From Lachnospiraceae bacterium (GTDB lineage: Bacteria > Bacillota > Clostridia > Lachnospirales > Lachnospiraceae), in the NCBI GenBank assembly GCA_017540265.1, contig JAFYBJ010000062.1, positions 1 to 56,380 of the forward strand: 56,380 bases of DNA, read 5' to 3'. Under the pieces are notes generated by a model. It did not search any database. It worked only from the letters and a program-made list of their open reading frames with translations, and was not told where the DNA came from. The position numbers were made by a program, and so were the translations under genes. Shown here piece by piece: positions 1 through 6,483 of this stretch. Positions within the stretch are counted from its first letter, which is position 1. Every line of letters begins with the position of its first letter.

Positions 1-210
1 CTGATTTTCAAAACCTATAAATGCATACCTGGTGCCAAGCGCGGTCTTCTTTATCAGATCCCTTTCACTGTTCTCATTCCGTGAATCCGCATCACTTACA
101 TCCTCCGGCTTTACAACCCTTTTTCCTCCGTAGCAGCATACATTTATTATATCCGCCACCCTTGCCTCATCCTGAAAATACTCCCATGAAGCATTATCTT
201 TTTTGCCCAT
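1..210 (-). CDS. Rpn-like PD-(D/E)XK nuclease/putative transposase, N-terminal fragment
   Basis: Reading leftward from an ATG at 210, 70 codons stay open to the window edge, so the C-terminus is missing. A GGAGG ribosome site lies 8 bases upstream of the ATG. The protein starts MGKKDNASWEYFQDEARVAD and continues with a G-G-K-R-V-V-K-P-E-D stretch. From memory, this resembles the start of Rpn-family recombination-promoting nucleases common in Lachnospiraceae, which open with an M-G-K-K-D motif, a 'phage/biofilm-like' F-A-D-x-x-N segment and a K-P-E-D-L motif. The catalytic PD-(D/E)XK core would lie beyond the edge and cannot be checked. These genes are often multicopy. The family call is tentative; the coding call is firm. 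Confidence 0.6.
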   Translation of the reverse strand, partial: MGKKDNASWEYFQDEARVADIINVCCYGGKRVVKPEDVSDADSRNENSERDLIKKTALGTRYAFIGFENQ

Positions 211-441
211 AAATCAATCCTCCTTTTAACTGCACCGGCAGAAAGATATGAGCAAAGCATCCCCCGCCGGCATCTTATTTTTTCTCTCGTGAAATCTCCG
301 GCGGAACCGCCTGATGGAACTGTATAAAAATCTATACATCCAAAGATTCTTTAAAGATTGAGAACATATTACAACATGGTTTTAAAAATTACAAGAGGAA
401 ATGAATCCCGGGTATTACCCCGTCTTTCACAGTCTTTTTAA

Positions 442-519
442 GATTCTGAGAGCTTTAGCCCAAAGGATCTTTATACCGTTAAACATTGATAAGATTCTTC
501 GCTCCGCTCAGAATGACAG
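442..519. repeat. Inverted pair of dispersed hairpin repeats
   Basis: The gap 211-637 holds no convincing gene. Within it are two copies of a short intergenic repeat in opposite orientations, at 442-469 and 491-519. The second, read on the minus strand, is GTCATTCTGAGCGGAGCG followed by AAGAATCTT. It can fold as ATTCT-GA-GC / GC-GA-AGAAT. The first copy carries the alternative core GAGCTTTAGCCC and is partly decayed. Homologous copies lie at 35194-35220, 35378-35408, 48058-48084 and 48175-48201. Many unrelated bacterial genomes carry similar GTCATYCTGAGCGNAGCG repeats (general knowledge). Confidence 0.75.
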
Positions 520-637
520 TAAAAGTCGCTCACTTTCCAGCATTTACCACAGCCGTACCGAGGTAATAAAAAGCAGCATACCCGGATGTCGGATATACTG
601 CCTTCGTATCCCTCTTTCAGCATCGTGGCCGCGAGGG

Positions 638-1828
638 TTAATTGTCTGATGTCTGAGGAGAACCTGAGTTATCCTCATATTCATACTTATCGAGATTGTC
701 AACTACAACCCTGTTAAACAGGCTGTCTAAGTCCGTATAGCCGTTGAATTTAACATTTCCCATCATTCCATGGTTTACTCCGCTGTCAACACCGCTTGAA
801 TTGTATACCGTTTTGTAATATGCCAGATCAGTATTCTGTGTCCCGTCAGCAAGTTCCATAAGGTCAAAAAACTGAACAGCATAATAGTAGCTTACATCTG
901 CACTCTTCCCGTTCTCGGTCTCCGCAGTGAGGCGATAGACCAGGGTAATGATATTATCCGTGCTGCCGGAAGCTCCCTGTTTGCGCTTTAGAAAATAATT
1001 GCCTATATACTCTTTATTCAACAGACTTATTTTCGCATAGTAGTGTATTGTCCTGTTAAATTCCGATGCGATCACATCCTCCGCCTGCTTCTGCATTTTT
1101 TTCATAAGATCATCACTTATATCCTCTGCAGATGAGATATATGCCGGAAGGCCTTCCACCGTGACCTCCATGCTGTTCCTGCTAAGCAGTATATGCTTGT
1201 TTTTTGCCAGATAATTTTCATCACAGACTGCCGAAATGGTCACTACATCCCCGTTGCTTAAGTCGCCGTTTCTGTCCCACTCGTAAGCCAGTCCAAGCTT
1301 TCCGTCATAGGTTTCAGATAACTGCACCCTTCCCTCGGGAGCCGTCCCCGAAAAACTGACCTTAAGATCTTCAAAAGGATCGTAAACCTCAAGTTCCTCA
1401 AGCCCCGACACCTGCGCACTTATATCACCGTATACCAGATCGCAGTTGAACATCCCCTCTATCTCAGCCTCATCAAATGTCCAGCTGAATGTTACCGTAT
1501 CACCGTTGCTTAAGCCCTCCGACTTATCGAATTCCCCTTCAAGCCCGGCTGTCATAAGGGCTGCAGGGCTTGTATCCTGGCCAAATAATCCTGCAGCGGC
1601 CTGTAACACAGCCGTTTTCTCTTTTCCCTCCTTTGTAAGCTTTAACTTTCCGCCGTAATCATTTATAAACTGTTCGTCATCAAAATCATACTCTGCACTT
1701 CCAACTGAATCATAACCTTTAAAGCTGACCGTTACATATTTATCTAATTCAACATTTACCTTTCCGCATCCGCACAGTCCTGCTGCAGCAAACATGACGG
1801 CAGCAAATATCCTTATCTTTGATCTCAT
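638..1828 (-). CDS. Lipoprotein of unknown function
   Basis: A 396-residue exported lipoprotein. The start has a good AAGGA ribosome site. The signal peptide is short and basic-hydrophobic (MRSKIRIFAAVMFAAAGLCG) and runs into a lipobox L-C-G-C, with the lipidated cysteine at about residue 21. The mature part is acidic and contains two similar segments that each use the phrase L-S-N-G-D-V/T-V-T around residues 105-112 and 190-197. This suggests two tandem beta-sandwich modules, followed by an alpha/beta C-terminal domain and an acidic Ser/Asn tail. It lies 15 bases after the membrane-protein gene at 1844-2557 and is probably co-transcribed with it. I do not recognise the C-terminal domain, and no catalytic motif is evident. 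Confidence 0.8.
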   Translation of the reverse strand: MRSKIRIFAAVMFAAAGLCGCGKVNVELDKYVTVSFKGYDSVGSAEYDFDDEQFINDYGGKLKLTKEGKEKTAVLQAAAGLFGQDTSPAALMTAGLEGEFDKSEGLSNGDTVTFSWTFDEAEIEGMFNCDLVYGDISAQVSGLEELEVYDPFEDLKVSFSGTAPEGRVQLSETYDGKLGLAYEWDRNGDLSNGDVVTISAVCDENYLAKNKHILLSRNSMEVTVEGLPAYISSAEDISDDLMKKMQKQAEDVIASEFNRTIHYYAKISLLNKEYIGNYFLKRKQGASGSTDNIITLVYRLTAETENGKSADVSYYYAVQFFDLMELADGTQNTDLAYYKTVYNSSGVDSGVNHGMMGNVKFNGYTDLDSLFNRVVVDNLDKYEYEDNSGSPQTSDN

Positions 1829-1843
1829 TTCAATTTCCTTCTT

Positions 1844-2557
1844 TCAGCTCTTATCATCTTTACTTTCAATCTGCTCCTGCTTATCCCCTTTAAGGGACTG
1901 CTGCGAGATCACATTGACGCCGGAGCTCTGCTGTATAGCTCCGACGATGGCATTCGTCTGCTGCTGCATTATCTGCTGCTGTATCATGGCCTGCTGCAAG
2001 GTCTGATTTTCAATATGTGTCCTCATATTTGTATCCCGGCTTCTCTCGACAACCATCCTATTGATCTGCTCTGCCGCATATTCAGCCTTCTTTTTATCAA
2101 AGATAAGAAAATCCACCCCTAACGACCTGCCTGAGGTCTGTGTTACTATCAGTGTTATCTCAAGCGCATCTATTATCATCGACGCTGCCAGGGCAAGGAA
2201 TATGACACCCATTAATATCGCCGATACCGGCTTCTCAAGAATTTCACTAAACGATGCAAGGGAAATGAGCGCCAGGATGATACCAACTATTATCTTTCCT
2301 ATACGTACCGTAAAATCTGACACCACATTCGTAATTTGCTGTACTGCTATGTTTTGCGAGTGTTTACCCAAAGGTATAAATCCGAATACAGTATTCGGGA
2401 TCTGGAATCCCACCGTATCTGCATCCCACTGTATCCGTCCCTTGAGATAGAAGGTTAAGAGTGATGACATATAACTTATCTCGTTACCGTAAATACCGCT
2501 TCCTCCGTCAGATGCATCCCTTACCGTATCACGCATTGATTTCACTCCAACTGCCAT
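1844..2557 (-). CDS. Two-helix membrane protein with PH-like N-terminal part and Gln-rich tail
   Basis: A 237-residue protein. Residues about 32-80 have the pattern of bacterial PH-like domains (a strand-rich stretch with F-G-F-I-P-L-G-K-H-S and a following V-Q-Q-I-T-N-V helix). Two hydrophobic helices follow at about 86-103 and 110-128, separated by a short turn. The C-terminal half is a helical, cytoplasmic-looking region ending in a Gln/Met-rich stretch (about 187-210). A GGAGG site 9 bases upstream supports the start. It is divergent from the RHH gene at 2666 and upstream of the lipoprotein at 638-1828 in the same direction. The PH-like assignment is a pattern judgement. No function is known to me. 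Confidence 0.75.
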   Translation of the reverse strand: MAVGVKSMRDTVRDASDGGSGIYGNEISYMSSLLTFYLKGRIQWDADTVGFQIPNTVFGFIPLGKHSQNIAVQQITNVVSDFTVRIGKIIVGIILALISLASFSEILEKPVSAILMGVIFLALAASMIIDALEITLIVTQTSGRSLGVDFLIFDKKKAEYAAEQINRMVVERSRDTNMRTHIENQTLQQAMIQQQIMQQQTNAIVGAIQQSSGVNVISQQSLKGDKQEQIESKDDKS

Positions 2558-2581
2558 TTCCCAAATCCTCCACTATTTTTT

Positions 2582-2601
2582 ACACGCACTTTTACGCGTG
2601 T
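2582..2601. promoter_or_regulatory. Inverted repeat between divergent genes, candidate RHH operator
   Basis: A perfect ACACGC-N8-GCGTGT inverted repeat lies in the 108-base gap between the divergently read genes at 2557 and 2666. Half-sites also read as a direct repeat TTTTACRCG. Ribbon-helix-helix proteins bind such short repeats and often regulate themselves (known of the family). The first downstream gene encodes an RHH protein, so autoregulation is a reasonable inference. No experimental support. Confidence 0.4.
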
Positions 2602-2665
2602 AGATATTGTATGTATTTTATGGTGGATTGTAAAGATATAATTTTGAAAAAGGGAGTAACAATCC

Positions 2666-2863
2666 ATGTTTAAAGTAGAAAAACCGGAATACGTCAATAA
2701 AACCTTCCGCATTGAACGGTCTCTGCTTACACGCCTTGAGACCATTGCACAGCGGGAGGATATATCTATCAATTCTCTTGTGGTACAATGTTGCCAGTAC
2801 GCTTTGGATGATATGGATGACAAAGGGAAAAAAACAAGTGGCAACGGCAGGAACAGATCATAA
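2666..2863 (+). CDS. Small ribbon-helix-helix (Arc/CopG-like) protein
   Basis: A 65-residue protein. It has a short N-terminal strand (residues about 8-16, Y-V-N-K-T-F-R-I) and two helices (about 17-29 and 33-48), with the loop D-I-S-I-N-S typical of ribbon-helix-helix DNA-binding proteins (strand-helix-Ser/Asn-cap-helix). The tail is charged and probably disordered. A GGGAG site lies 9 bases before the ATG. The gene is 12 bases before the zinc-ribbon membrane protein at 2876 and almost certainly co-transcribed with it. This arrangement could be a regulator of its partner. It could also be an antitoxin, but the partner has an N-terminal membrane segment and does not look like a toxin. Confidence 0.75.
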   Translation: MFKVEKPEYVNKTFRIERSLLTRLETIAQREDISINSLVVQCCQYALDDMDDKGKKTSGNGRNRS

Positions 2864-2875
2864 AGGAGAAATGAT

Positions 2876-3631
2876 ATGAGCTATTTTATTTGCGCTCTTC
2901 TTATAGTTTTTATAATTCTTTTGCTGACCATAATAGGAACCGTGCTTTCGATCAGGAACAAAGCCCGTTCCTTCTTAAGCCGTAATTTTGGGACAGATGA
3001 TCTGGCAAGAGCCCTTGAACAGACAAAGCTCGAGGCTTCAAAGACACCCAAGAGCATTTCGGATGTTACAAGCATCAAGCTTCCCGTGATCGCAAAAGAT
3101 TTTCCGGAATTCAATATAGGTGATATGAAAGCAAGGGCAGAAAATGTAGCGGTCTCCTACCTTCGTGCCATTGATGAACTGAACCCCGCCATCCTCTCTG
3201 AAGGCGGGCCTGAGCTTAAGACCGCATTGACCGGACGCATAGAAGAATTAAAAAGTGAGGGGAAGCAGGAACATTTTGAACAGGTTGCCGCTCACAAGAC
3301 AGGCCTTACGGATTACAGAAAAAGTGCCGGCCGCTGCATAGCAGTATTTAAAACATCGGTACAGGCTGTCCATTTTCTTAAAGATGAAGAGGGAAAGCTT
3401 ATTTCCGGAGATGAAAAATATACCGAACAGTTCGTTGTTGAGACAGAGCTTGTATATATACAGGACGCGGTCGAGGCAGCTAAGGAAACCGACGGAAGCC
3501 TCTCTCTTAACTGCCCCAACTGCGGCGCCCCGATAACCAATCTCGGCAATAAATTCTGCGAATACTGTGGCACCGCAGTTAAAGAGATCAATATTAAAGT
3601 GTGGAATTTCGAATCGTTGAGGATAATTTAA
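2876..3631 (+). CDS. N-terminally anchored protein with Tim44-like middle and C-terminal zinc ribbon
   Basis: A 251-residue protein with an AAGGAG site 7 bases upstream. Residues about 4-24 form one hydrophobic helix. A linker with a K-D-F-P-E-F-N phrase leads to an alpha/beta domain (about 85-205) whose layout recalls Tim44-like domains: helix with A-x-x-Y-L-R-A-I, then beta strands of the type Y-T-E-Q-F-V-V-E-T-E-L. The end holds a four-cysteine zinc ribbon, C-P-N-C-G-A-P and F-C-E-Y-C-G-T, at about 213-234. It follows the RHH gene and converges with the DUF6935-like gene. The Tim44 comparison is tentative; the zinc ribbon is clear. Role unknown, perhaps an assembly or scaffold protein at the membrane. 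Confidence 0.75.
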   Translation: MSYFICALLIVFIILLLTIIGTVLSIRNKARSFLSRNFGTDDLARALEQTKLEASKTPKSISDVTSIKLPVIAKDFPEFNIGDMKARAENVAVSYLRAIDELNPAILSEGGPELKTALTGRIEELKSEGKQEHFEQVAAHKTGLTDYRKSAGRCIAVFKTSVQAVHFLKDEEGKLISGDEKYTEQFVVETELVYIQDAVEAAKETDGSLSLNCPNCGAPITNLGNKFCEYCGTAVKEINIKVWNFESLRII

Positions 3632-3684
3632 GCATCTTCATCCTGTGCAGGGGCATTCTGCGGTATTTCTTTCTTTTCTGTCAT
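3628..3684 (-). CDS. Possible 18-codon peptide gene downstream of the DUF6935-like gene
   Basis: On the minus strand 17 bases after the stop of the 3702-4196 gene there is AAGGAGG, then ATG and 17 further codons ending in TAA (MTEKKEIPQNAPAQDEDA). The ribosome site is as good as those of the neighbouring genes and correctly spaced. The last four bases overlap the end of the opposite gene ending at 3631. The peptide is acidic and would be unstructured. It may be a real small protein, a remnant of a longer gene cut by deletion, or chance. Conservation has not been tested. Confidence 0.35.
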   Translation of the reverse strand: MTEKKEIPQNAPAQDEDA

Positions 3685-3701
3685 ATTTTCCTCCTTAGGT
3701 T

Positions 3702-4196
3702 TTATGCCCAGGGATCCGCCTCTGCCGGAAGCCTTATGTCGGAAAGACACTGTATCTCATTTAAAAACCACTGTCCTGTGGAAGGCTTCTTTCTGAGCTT
3801 TACGGGCCTCGGCGAATCCGCACCGCCGCTCTTTACATAAACCGTAGCCCAGTTTTCAGTTGTAAAAGAATACGGATTTGAACTTACCGTAATGCTGTAG
3901 GGCTTATCCGGTGTGTATCCGTTTTCGGGCGCAGCTCCCGCAAAGAACGAAAAGCTCTTATATGCCTTTCCAGCCAGACGATCCTTTAAAAACTGTTTTT
4001 CCATATTTGACAGAGGCTCCGGCCCCTTCAGATGATCCAGCATTTCATGCATTGCTCCCTCATCCGCCTCGTACCTGCAGAGCGCAGCCACAGCAAGTGC
4101 CGCGGTCTTGTACGGCGTATCCATTGCCGCCTCCGGAAGCGCTTTAAGCTCCGTTACATTCTCCGGCAGTTTTTCAAAGGTAAATGTCTCATCCAT
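3702..4196 (-). CDS. DUF6935-like protein
   Basis: A 164-residue soluble protein with GGAGGG 8 bases before its ATG. It has an N-terminal helical part with the phrase L-P-E-N-V-T-E-L-K-A-L-P-E and a T-P-Y-K-T-A-A-L segment. A beta-rich C-terminal half follows, containing Y-S-I-T-V-S-S-N-P-Y-S and a final W-F-L-N-E-I-Q-C motif. This combination matches my recollection of the DUF6935 family, which is uncharacterised and common in Lachnospiraceae and related Firmicutes. It stands alone between two convergent or divergent neighbours. No signal peptide or catalytic motif is seen. Confidence 0.7.
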   Translation of the reverse strand: MDETFTFEKLPENVTELKALPEAAMDTPYKTAALAVAALCRYEADEGAMHEMLDHLKGPEPLSNMEKQFLKDRLAGKAYKSFSFFAGAAPENGYTPDKPYSITVSSNPYSFTTENWATVYVKSGGADSPRPVKLRKKPSTGQWFLNEIQCLSDIRLPAEADPWA

Positions 4197-4373
4197 CTTT
4201 CCAACCCTCCATTTTTGACGTTTTTTATACCGGTCACTAATACGTCATTATGATATAATGCACAATAAATACAGTCAACAGTCCCTTTCCTTTGTTCACA
4301 TTTACAGGCTGCACATATCATTCAGCTCTTACTACCTGAGCACCAAAGGGTAAAAGAGCTTACATATAAGCTG

Positions 4374-4402
4374 TTGACTTTTTTTATTCACCGTGCTATA
4401 TT
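4374..4402 (+). promoter_or_regulatory. Sigma-A promoter of the tRNA-Arg gene
   Basis: TTGACT at 4374-4379, a 17-base spacer and TATATT at 4397-4402 form a near-consensus housekeeping promoter. The expected start near 4409 is a few bases before the mature tRNA 5' end at 4416. Confidence 0.85.
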
Positions 4403-4415
4403 GTTGAAGTTGTCT

Positions 4416-4489
4416 GTGCGTGTAGCTCAGCTGGATAGAGCGTCTGGCTACGGACCAGAAGGTCGTGGGTTCGAATCCTGTCACGCACA
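4416..4489 (+). tRNA. tRNA-Arg (anticodon ACG)
   Basis: A full cloverleaf can be drawn. Acceptor arms are GTGCGTG (4416-4422) and CACGCAC (4482-4488) with discriminator A at 4489. The D-arm contains AGCTCAGCTGGATAGAGC. The anticodon stem is TCTGG/CCAGA with loop CTACGGA, which places anticodon ACG at 4450-4452. The T-loop is TTCGAAT. ACG (read as ICG after deamination) decodes CGU/CGC/CGA arginine codons. The 3' CCA is not encoded, so it must be added by the nucleotidyltransferase, for which a cca gene lies at 25495-26898. The gene sits alone, with its own promoter and terminator. Confidence 0.97.
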
Positions 4490-4490
4490 T

Positions 4491-4520
4491 AAGGCCGGTT
4501 CCTCAGGGGGCCGGTTTTTT
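4491..4520 (+). terminator. Rho-independent terminator of the tRNA
   Basis: CCGGTTCC (4495-4502) pairs with GGGGCCGG, including two G-U pairs, around a TCAG loop, and is followed by six T residues at 4515-4520. It begins one base after the tRNA. Confidence 0.85.
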
Positions 4521-4528
4521 GCTATAAT
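4520..4528 (+). promoter_or_regulatory. Extended -10 box immediately before an ATG (leaderless promoter)
   Basis: TGCTATAAT ends 7 bases before the ATG at 4536. No Shine-Dalgarno sequence separates them. With normal spacing, transcription would begin at the start codon or within a base or two of it. The -10 box overlaps the end of the tRNA terminator. Two other genes in the window (30358-31509 and 46753-47631) have the same layout. Confidence 0.6.
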
Positions 4529-4535
4529 ACGTCGT

Positions 4536-5456
4536 ATGAAAAAAGGCATGCTCTCAAAAACAGCATATATCCTCGCCCTGCTCCTGTGTATCGCCGGGCT
4601 CACCGCCTGCGGCGAGACCACCTGTGATTTCTGCGGAGAATCCAAGGTATGTGAAGAATTTGATATCATGGGCACCACAAGGCACATCTGCCGTGACTGT
4701 CTTGAGAACAGTGCCGGCGCAGTATCCCAGAATGTCGCAAGACAATATGCATCTCTTTATGAGGACGGCACTCTGGAATATCCGGAAGGTTCGCCTTTAA
4801 AACCCGTGGATAAGAATGCAAAGAATGAGCCCGGGTCTTCCGGTGAAGGTGCGGTAACGCCTTCATCACCCGCTTTTGAATTGGCCGGATCAACCACAAC
4901 GCAGGCAAATGAAAATACAGATAAAGAAGAGGCCCGCACAGAGTCTGCCCGGGAAATAGCTTCTCAGCCAACACCTGCTCCCGCTCTCACAGAATCGCCC
5001 ACAACACAGGCAAATGCAAACGGAAACAAAGAAGACGATCCTGCAGGCTCATCTTCCTCAGAAGGCGGAAGCACCATAACAGAACGGCGCATCTCTTCCC
5101 TTTCTTCTGTACTTTCGGCTGACGGTCTGTCACTCGCGGCCACGGATTCTGCGGAAACATATAAGCTCATGAACGGCAATACGGATACAAAGATCACCTT
5201 TACCCTTGTGGGAGACAGATTAAGGATCGAGGAATACGATCCTTCCTTTTCACAGGAATATGTAAAATCGGTCATCCGTTCCATACTCTCCTATACCGGA
5301 AGCAGCGACTATGACGGCTTCGGTCACGACGTATACAACAGTACCATCGAAAACGGAAGCTTCGTTTCCGGTGATATTAATTTTGTTTCCAAGATCGGCA
5401 CTGCCGAAGAAATAGAAAAAGGATATCCCGCCACATCTTTTGCAATTGTTCCCTGA
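4536..5456 (+). CDS. Lipoprotein with N-terminal four-cysteine zinc-binding motif
   Basis: I place the start at ATG 4536. The longer open frame runs back through the tRNA and its terminator and cannot be coding. The 306-residue product has a signal peptide with lipobox L-T-A-C at about residue 25. Right after it come paired cysteines, C-D-F-C-G and later H-I-C-R-D-C, resembling a treble-clef zinc site. A long Ser/Thr/Glu/Asn-rich linker (about 90-190) contains a twice-used phrase S/T-T-T-Q-A-N-x-N. A compact C-terminal domain (about 200-306) ends in A-I-V-P. A zinc knuckle next to the lipid anchor is unusual for an exported protein. Function unknown. Confidence 0.75.
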   Translation: MKKGMLSKTAYILALLLCIAGLTACGETTCDFCGESKVCEEFDIMGTTRHICRDCLENSAGAVSQNVARQYASLYEDGTLEYPEGSPLKPVDKNAKNEPGSSGEGAVTPSSPAFELAGSTTTQANENTDKEEARTESAREIASQPTPAPALTESPTTQANANGNKEDDPAGSSSSEGGSTITERRISSLSSVLSADGLSLAATDSAETYKLMNGNTDTKITFTLVGDRLRIEEYDPSFSQEYVKSVIRSILSYTGSSDYDGFGHDVYNSTIENGSFVSGDINFVSKIGTAEEIEKGYPATSFAIVP

Positions 5457-5518
5457 TGTAAATATGCCCAATTTTTTCTCCCACTTTCTGCTTTTCTATG
5501 GCAATTTTTTCTCCATTC

Positions 5519-5527
5519 TGATATAAT
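5519..5527 (+). promoter_or_regulatory. Extended -10 promoter for the 5600-7980 unit, with a leader hairpin
   Basis: TGATATAAT at 5519-5527 is the only good promoter-like element before the two-gene unit. The hexamer TGGCAA 17 bases upstream is a weak -35. The leader of about 65 bases contains a CCGGGC-CTTTAT-GCCCGG hairpin at 5539-5556, then the ribosome site. A short direct repeat, CAATTTTTTCTCC, occurs twice just upstream (about 5467 and 5500). Confidence 0.55.
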
Positions 5528-5599
5528 CAACCTGTTTCCCGGGCCTTTATGCCCGGAAGACCAAAAAAACGCAAACTAAGAGGAAAGGCGGGGATAAAA

Positions 5600-6463
5600 A
5601 TGGCTGAAAACCGTTACTACAACGAGATCATGGCCTTAAACGGCATGAGTGATTTCAAAGATGTCATCGACCAGTGGCACAGGCTCAGCGAAAACATGAG
5701 GAAATTCAACGCAAAGAAAGCACCTACGTTACCCAATCTTTTATGGGCAACCGACAACGGCATGGATTTAGACAATATGATGGGACTTCTCACAGGTTTT
5801 GTCTACAACGAGGAGAATCTTCTTGATTTCTACGGCGCCGTTCAGATGCTTGATTATTTTATGGAATATTCCGCAGATCAGAAGAATTTTCACGAGATAG
5901 ACAAGATGGCGGAAAAGATCCGCGGCGCTGCAGGTTTCCGTTCCGAATACAGAGGACTTATGTCCATAGATGTCAGCGAATGGATAGGTCACTTCCAGGA
6001 GGAGAATTTCATAGATGTTATGAAATATCTTCAGACCATTGATTCGGATATGCTCTATGTATTCCAGATCCCCAATTACAATCCGCAGGCTGTAGAACAG
6101 CTCACCCAGATACTTGCACTGTTCTTCCACATCCAGCCCATAGTTATGAAACTGCCCGATGCTGCAATCCTTGCGGATCATGTAAAAGCACAGCTTGCAG
6201 GCTTCGGACTTACCCTTGATGCAGAGGCTGAACAGATGGTGAACGCCGCTGTCGCAAGACTCAAGGAAGATCAGTATTTCGCCGGATATACCCTGCTCGA
6301 CCGCATGGCCTCCGATATCGCTTATTCCATATATACCTCCACTCCGCCTTATGACGGTCTGGTAACAAAGAGCATGATCTCATCCTTTGCTCCGGATGGT
6401 ATATATGTGACAGAGATGATCCAGAACAACGCACGTGTATTCACGTCGCAGTTCAATTATTAA
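5600..6463 (+). CDS. Unrecognised 287-residue partner of the VirD4-like ATPase
   Basis: ATG 5600 is chosen over an upstream in-frame ATG at 5549. That upstream codon lies within the leader hairpin, whereas 5600 follows a purine-rich GGCGGGG site and begins a globular-looking protein (MAENRYYNEIMALNGM). It is soluble and mixed alpha/beta with no signal peptide, transmembrane helix or cysteine cluster. The C-terminal half has a pattern reminiscent of AAA+ lid regions: an isoleucine-proline segment, a helix, then G-F-G-L-T-L-D-A-E-A-E and a Y-F-A-G-Y-T-L-L motif. No Walker A is present, so a degenerate AAA+ fold is only a guess. The ATPase gene follows after 20 bases, implying co-translation and a shared task. 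Confidence 0.7.
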   Translation: MAENRYYNEIMALNGMSDFKDVIDQWHRLSENMRKFNAKKAPTLPNLLWATDNGMDLDNMMGLLTGFVYNEENLLDFYGAVQMLDYFMEYSADQKNFHEIDKMAEKIRGAAGFRSEYRGLMSIDVSEWIGHFQEENFIDVMKYLQTIDSDMLYVFQIPNYNPQAVEQLTQILALFFHIQPIVMKLPDAAILADHVKAQLAGFGLTLDAEAEQMVNAAVARLKEDQYFAGYTLLDRMASDIAYSIYTSTPPYDGLVTKSMISSFAPDGIYVTEMIQNNARVFTSQFNY

Positions 6464-6483
6464 GATAAGGAGGCTCGATAAAA

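Noticed and set aside
2666-3631. Toxin-antitoxin pair
   Set aside because: The second gene is a membrane-anchored zinc-ribbon protein without toxin-like features; an RHH regulator with a partner is the safer reading.
1-4200. Prophage or genomic island boundary at the tRNA-Arg
   Set aside because: No integrase and no duplicated tRNA 3' end seen in the window; accessory genes lie on both sides of the tRNA.
4374-4535. N-terminal extension of the lipoprotein frame upstream of 4536
   Set aside because: It runs through the tRNA promoter, tRNA and terminator, and lies before the signal peptide.
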